From Sphingobacterium prati (lineage in GTDB: Bacteria; Bacteroidota; Bacteroidia; Sphingobacteriales; Sphingobacteriaceae), in assembly GCF_013167215.1 (NCBI RefSeq), contig NZ_JABJWY010000034.1:558001-622000 (forward strand): a stretch of 64,000 bases of DNA. Reading direction: 5' to 3'. Made by a program: the position numbers and the translations under genes. The notes under the pieces were generated by a model. It made no database searches. It was given only the letters and a program-made list of their open reading frames with translations, and was not told where the DNA came from. The stretch's first letter is position 1. Every line of letters starts with the position of its first letter. Shown piece by piece: positions 63,108 through 64,000 of the stretch.

Positions 63108-63299
63108 ATGAATACAGGTAAAATTAAATTTTTCAATGAAACTAAAGGTTTTGGTTTTATTACACCAGAGGATGGTAGTGCAGATGTTTTCGTACACGTT
63201 TCTGCTCTTAAGAACCAAGTATCTGAAGGCGACGTTGTAACTTATGATGTAGAAAGAACTCCAAAAGGAATCAACGCTACAAACGTAAAATTGGCGTAA
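63108..63299 (+). CDS. cspA: Cold-shock protein, CspA family
   Basis: 63 residues forming a single OB-fold cold-shock domain. RNP1 is visible as KGFGFITPE and RNP2 as VFVHVSAL. It binds single-stranded RNA and prevents secondary structure, mainly in the cold. It is followed by its own terminator, then by a DEAD-box helicase gene on the same strand, a functional pairing in RNA remodelling. Confidence 0.96.
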   Translation: MNTGKIKFFNETKGFGFITPEDGSADVFVHVSALKNQVSEGDVVTYDVERTPKGINATNVKLA

Positions 63300-63322
63300 T
63301 CCAAAAAATACACTTTCTTGTT

Positions 63323-63360
63323 AATGGGGTAATTCTTAATGATTTATCCCATTTCTTTTT
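63323..63360 (+). terminator. Terminator after cspA
   Basis: AATGGGGTAA (63323-63332) pairs with TTATCCCATT (63344-63353), with one G-U pair, then CTTTTT. It lies 24 bp past the cspA stop. Confidence 0.65.
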
Positions 63361-63492
63361 CGTATTCTTCCCTTGTTATTTTCAATGTACTTATTCATTT
63401 CGGGTATAATTAAGATACCTCTAATCAATTATTTAATACTATGGAATAGCTAAAGGGTCTTCGTTTAAGCTTATTTTTCCGAATCATATTTA

Positions 63493-64000
63493 ATGGAATT
63501 CAAACAACTCAATTTAATACCTCCACTCCTCAAGGCAATCGCGGAAACAGGATATACAACCCCCACTGCAATACAACAAAAAGCGATCCCTGTCATATTA
63601 AGCGGTCAGGATCTTATTGGATGTGCCCAAACAGGCACTGGAAAGACAGCAGCATTTGCCCTGCCCTTGTTGCAGCGTCTATCCGAGAAAAATGTACACG
63701 GACAAGGTAAAGTAATGCCCATCCGTGCCCTGATCCTCACACCAACCCGTGAATTAGCAATACAGATCGGTGAGAACATCAATTTATATCGCAAACATCT
63801 AAAACTAAATTACTGTACCATTTTCGGCGGAGTCAATCAGGACAGACAGGTCAAAGAAATAAAAAAAGGAGTGGATGTATTAGTAGCCACACCTGGCCGT
63901 CTTTTAGACCTGATGAATCAGAAACTGGTTTTCCTCGATAAAATTGAAGTATTGATCCTCGATGAGGCTGACAATATGCTTGACATGGGCTTTATCCATG
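63493..64000 (+). CDS. DEAD-box RNA helicase, N-terminal part
   Basis: The first 169 codons of a gene cut by the right edge. Motifs in order: Q-motif ([10 protein letters not shown]), Walker A (AQTGTGKT), Ia (PTREL), GG, Ib (TPGRLLD) and DEAD (LDEADNMLD). This is the RecA-like domain 1 of RhlE/CsdA-type ATP-dependent RNA helicases. It lies about 190 bp downstream of cspA and may share cold induction. The C-terminal domain that would distinguish subfamilies is outside the window. Confidence 0.95.
   Translation, partial: MEFKQLNLIPPLLKAIAETGYTTPTAIQQKAIPVILSGQDLIGCAQTGTGKTAAFALPLLQRLSEKNVHGQGKVMPIRALILTPTRELAIQIGENINLYRKHLKLNYCTIFGGVNQDRQVKEIKKGVDVLVATPGRLLDLMNQKLVFLDKIEVLILDEADNMLDMGFIH

Overview
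This window looks like chromosomal DNA of a Bacteroidota bacterium, most probably Sphingobacterium or a close relative (family Sphingobacteriaceae). The evidence is Bacteroidota-type promoters (TTTG with TAnnTTTG), scarce Shine-Dalgarno sites, A+T-rich spacers, and Bacteroidota-typical families: DUF4954, DUF5690, DUF3467, a BadF-type kinase in a pfkA-gapA operon, and a GNAT-nitrilase fusion. No rRNA, CRISPR array, prophage or insertion sequence was seen. Placement at genus level is inference.

Layout. (1) 1-7,556, minus strand: a sugar oxidation locus with two Tat-type Gfo/Idh/MocA oxidoreductases, a GMC flavoenzyme, an MFS permease, a TIM-barrel isomerase, ApbE and an FGE-fold protein. (2) 7,795-16,568: two envelope lipoproteins, ribosomal proteins L27/L21, an M13 peptidase, a GNAT-nitrilase fusion, DUF3467, an M42 peptidase and lgt. 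(3) 16,600-24,015: an 11-bp-phased repeat element, stand-alone trpB, an L,D-transpeptidase, an HMA-AraC regulator, DUF4954 and glmS. (4) 24,167-30,456: a complete RND efflux system with a TetR regulator. (5) 30,629-34,834: a Nudix-like regulator divergent from a pfkA / sugar kinase / gapA operon, then tRNA-Phe, tRNA-Gly and tRNA-Leu. (6) 34,841-43,953: a second 11-bp-phased element, a GH78 rhamnosidase, and a thiamine operon behind a TPP riboswitch whose switching helices can be read from the sequence. (7) 44,045-54,104: an apparent envelope-polymer system. It has a YaiO-like outer-membrane protein, a GT2 synthase fused to an LTA-synthase-like phosphotransferase, a membrane HEAT-repeat protein, a lone receiver protein and a 1,304-residue hybrid kinase. 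(8) 54,439-62,726: an aminophosphonate-oxidase-like enzyme with DUF5690 permease and XRE-cupin regulator, a decayed GH16 glucanase, a SnoaL-like lipoprotein, an MhqO/GNAT/MhqD detoxification set and another Gfo/Idh/MocA enzyme. (9) 63,108-end: a cold-shock protein and a truncated DEAD-box RNA helicase.

Strongest leads: the kinase / receiver / HEAT / GT2-phosphotransferase locus as a possible envelope-polymer system controlled by phosphorylation; the two 11-bp-periodic intergenic elements; the explicit two-state TPP switch; overlapping alternative hairpins before the YaiO gene; and a Nudix regulator with a degraded catalytic box facing a 17-bp palindrome before pfkA.
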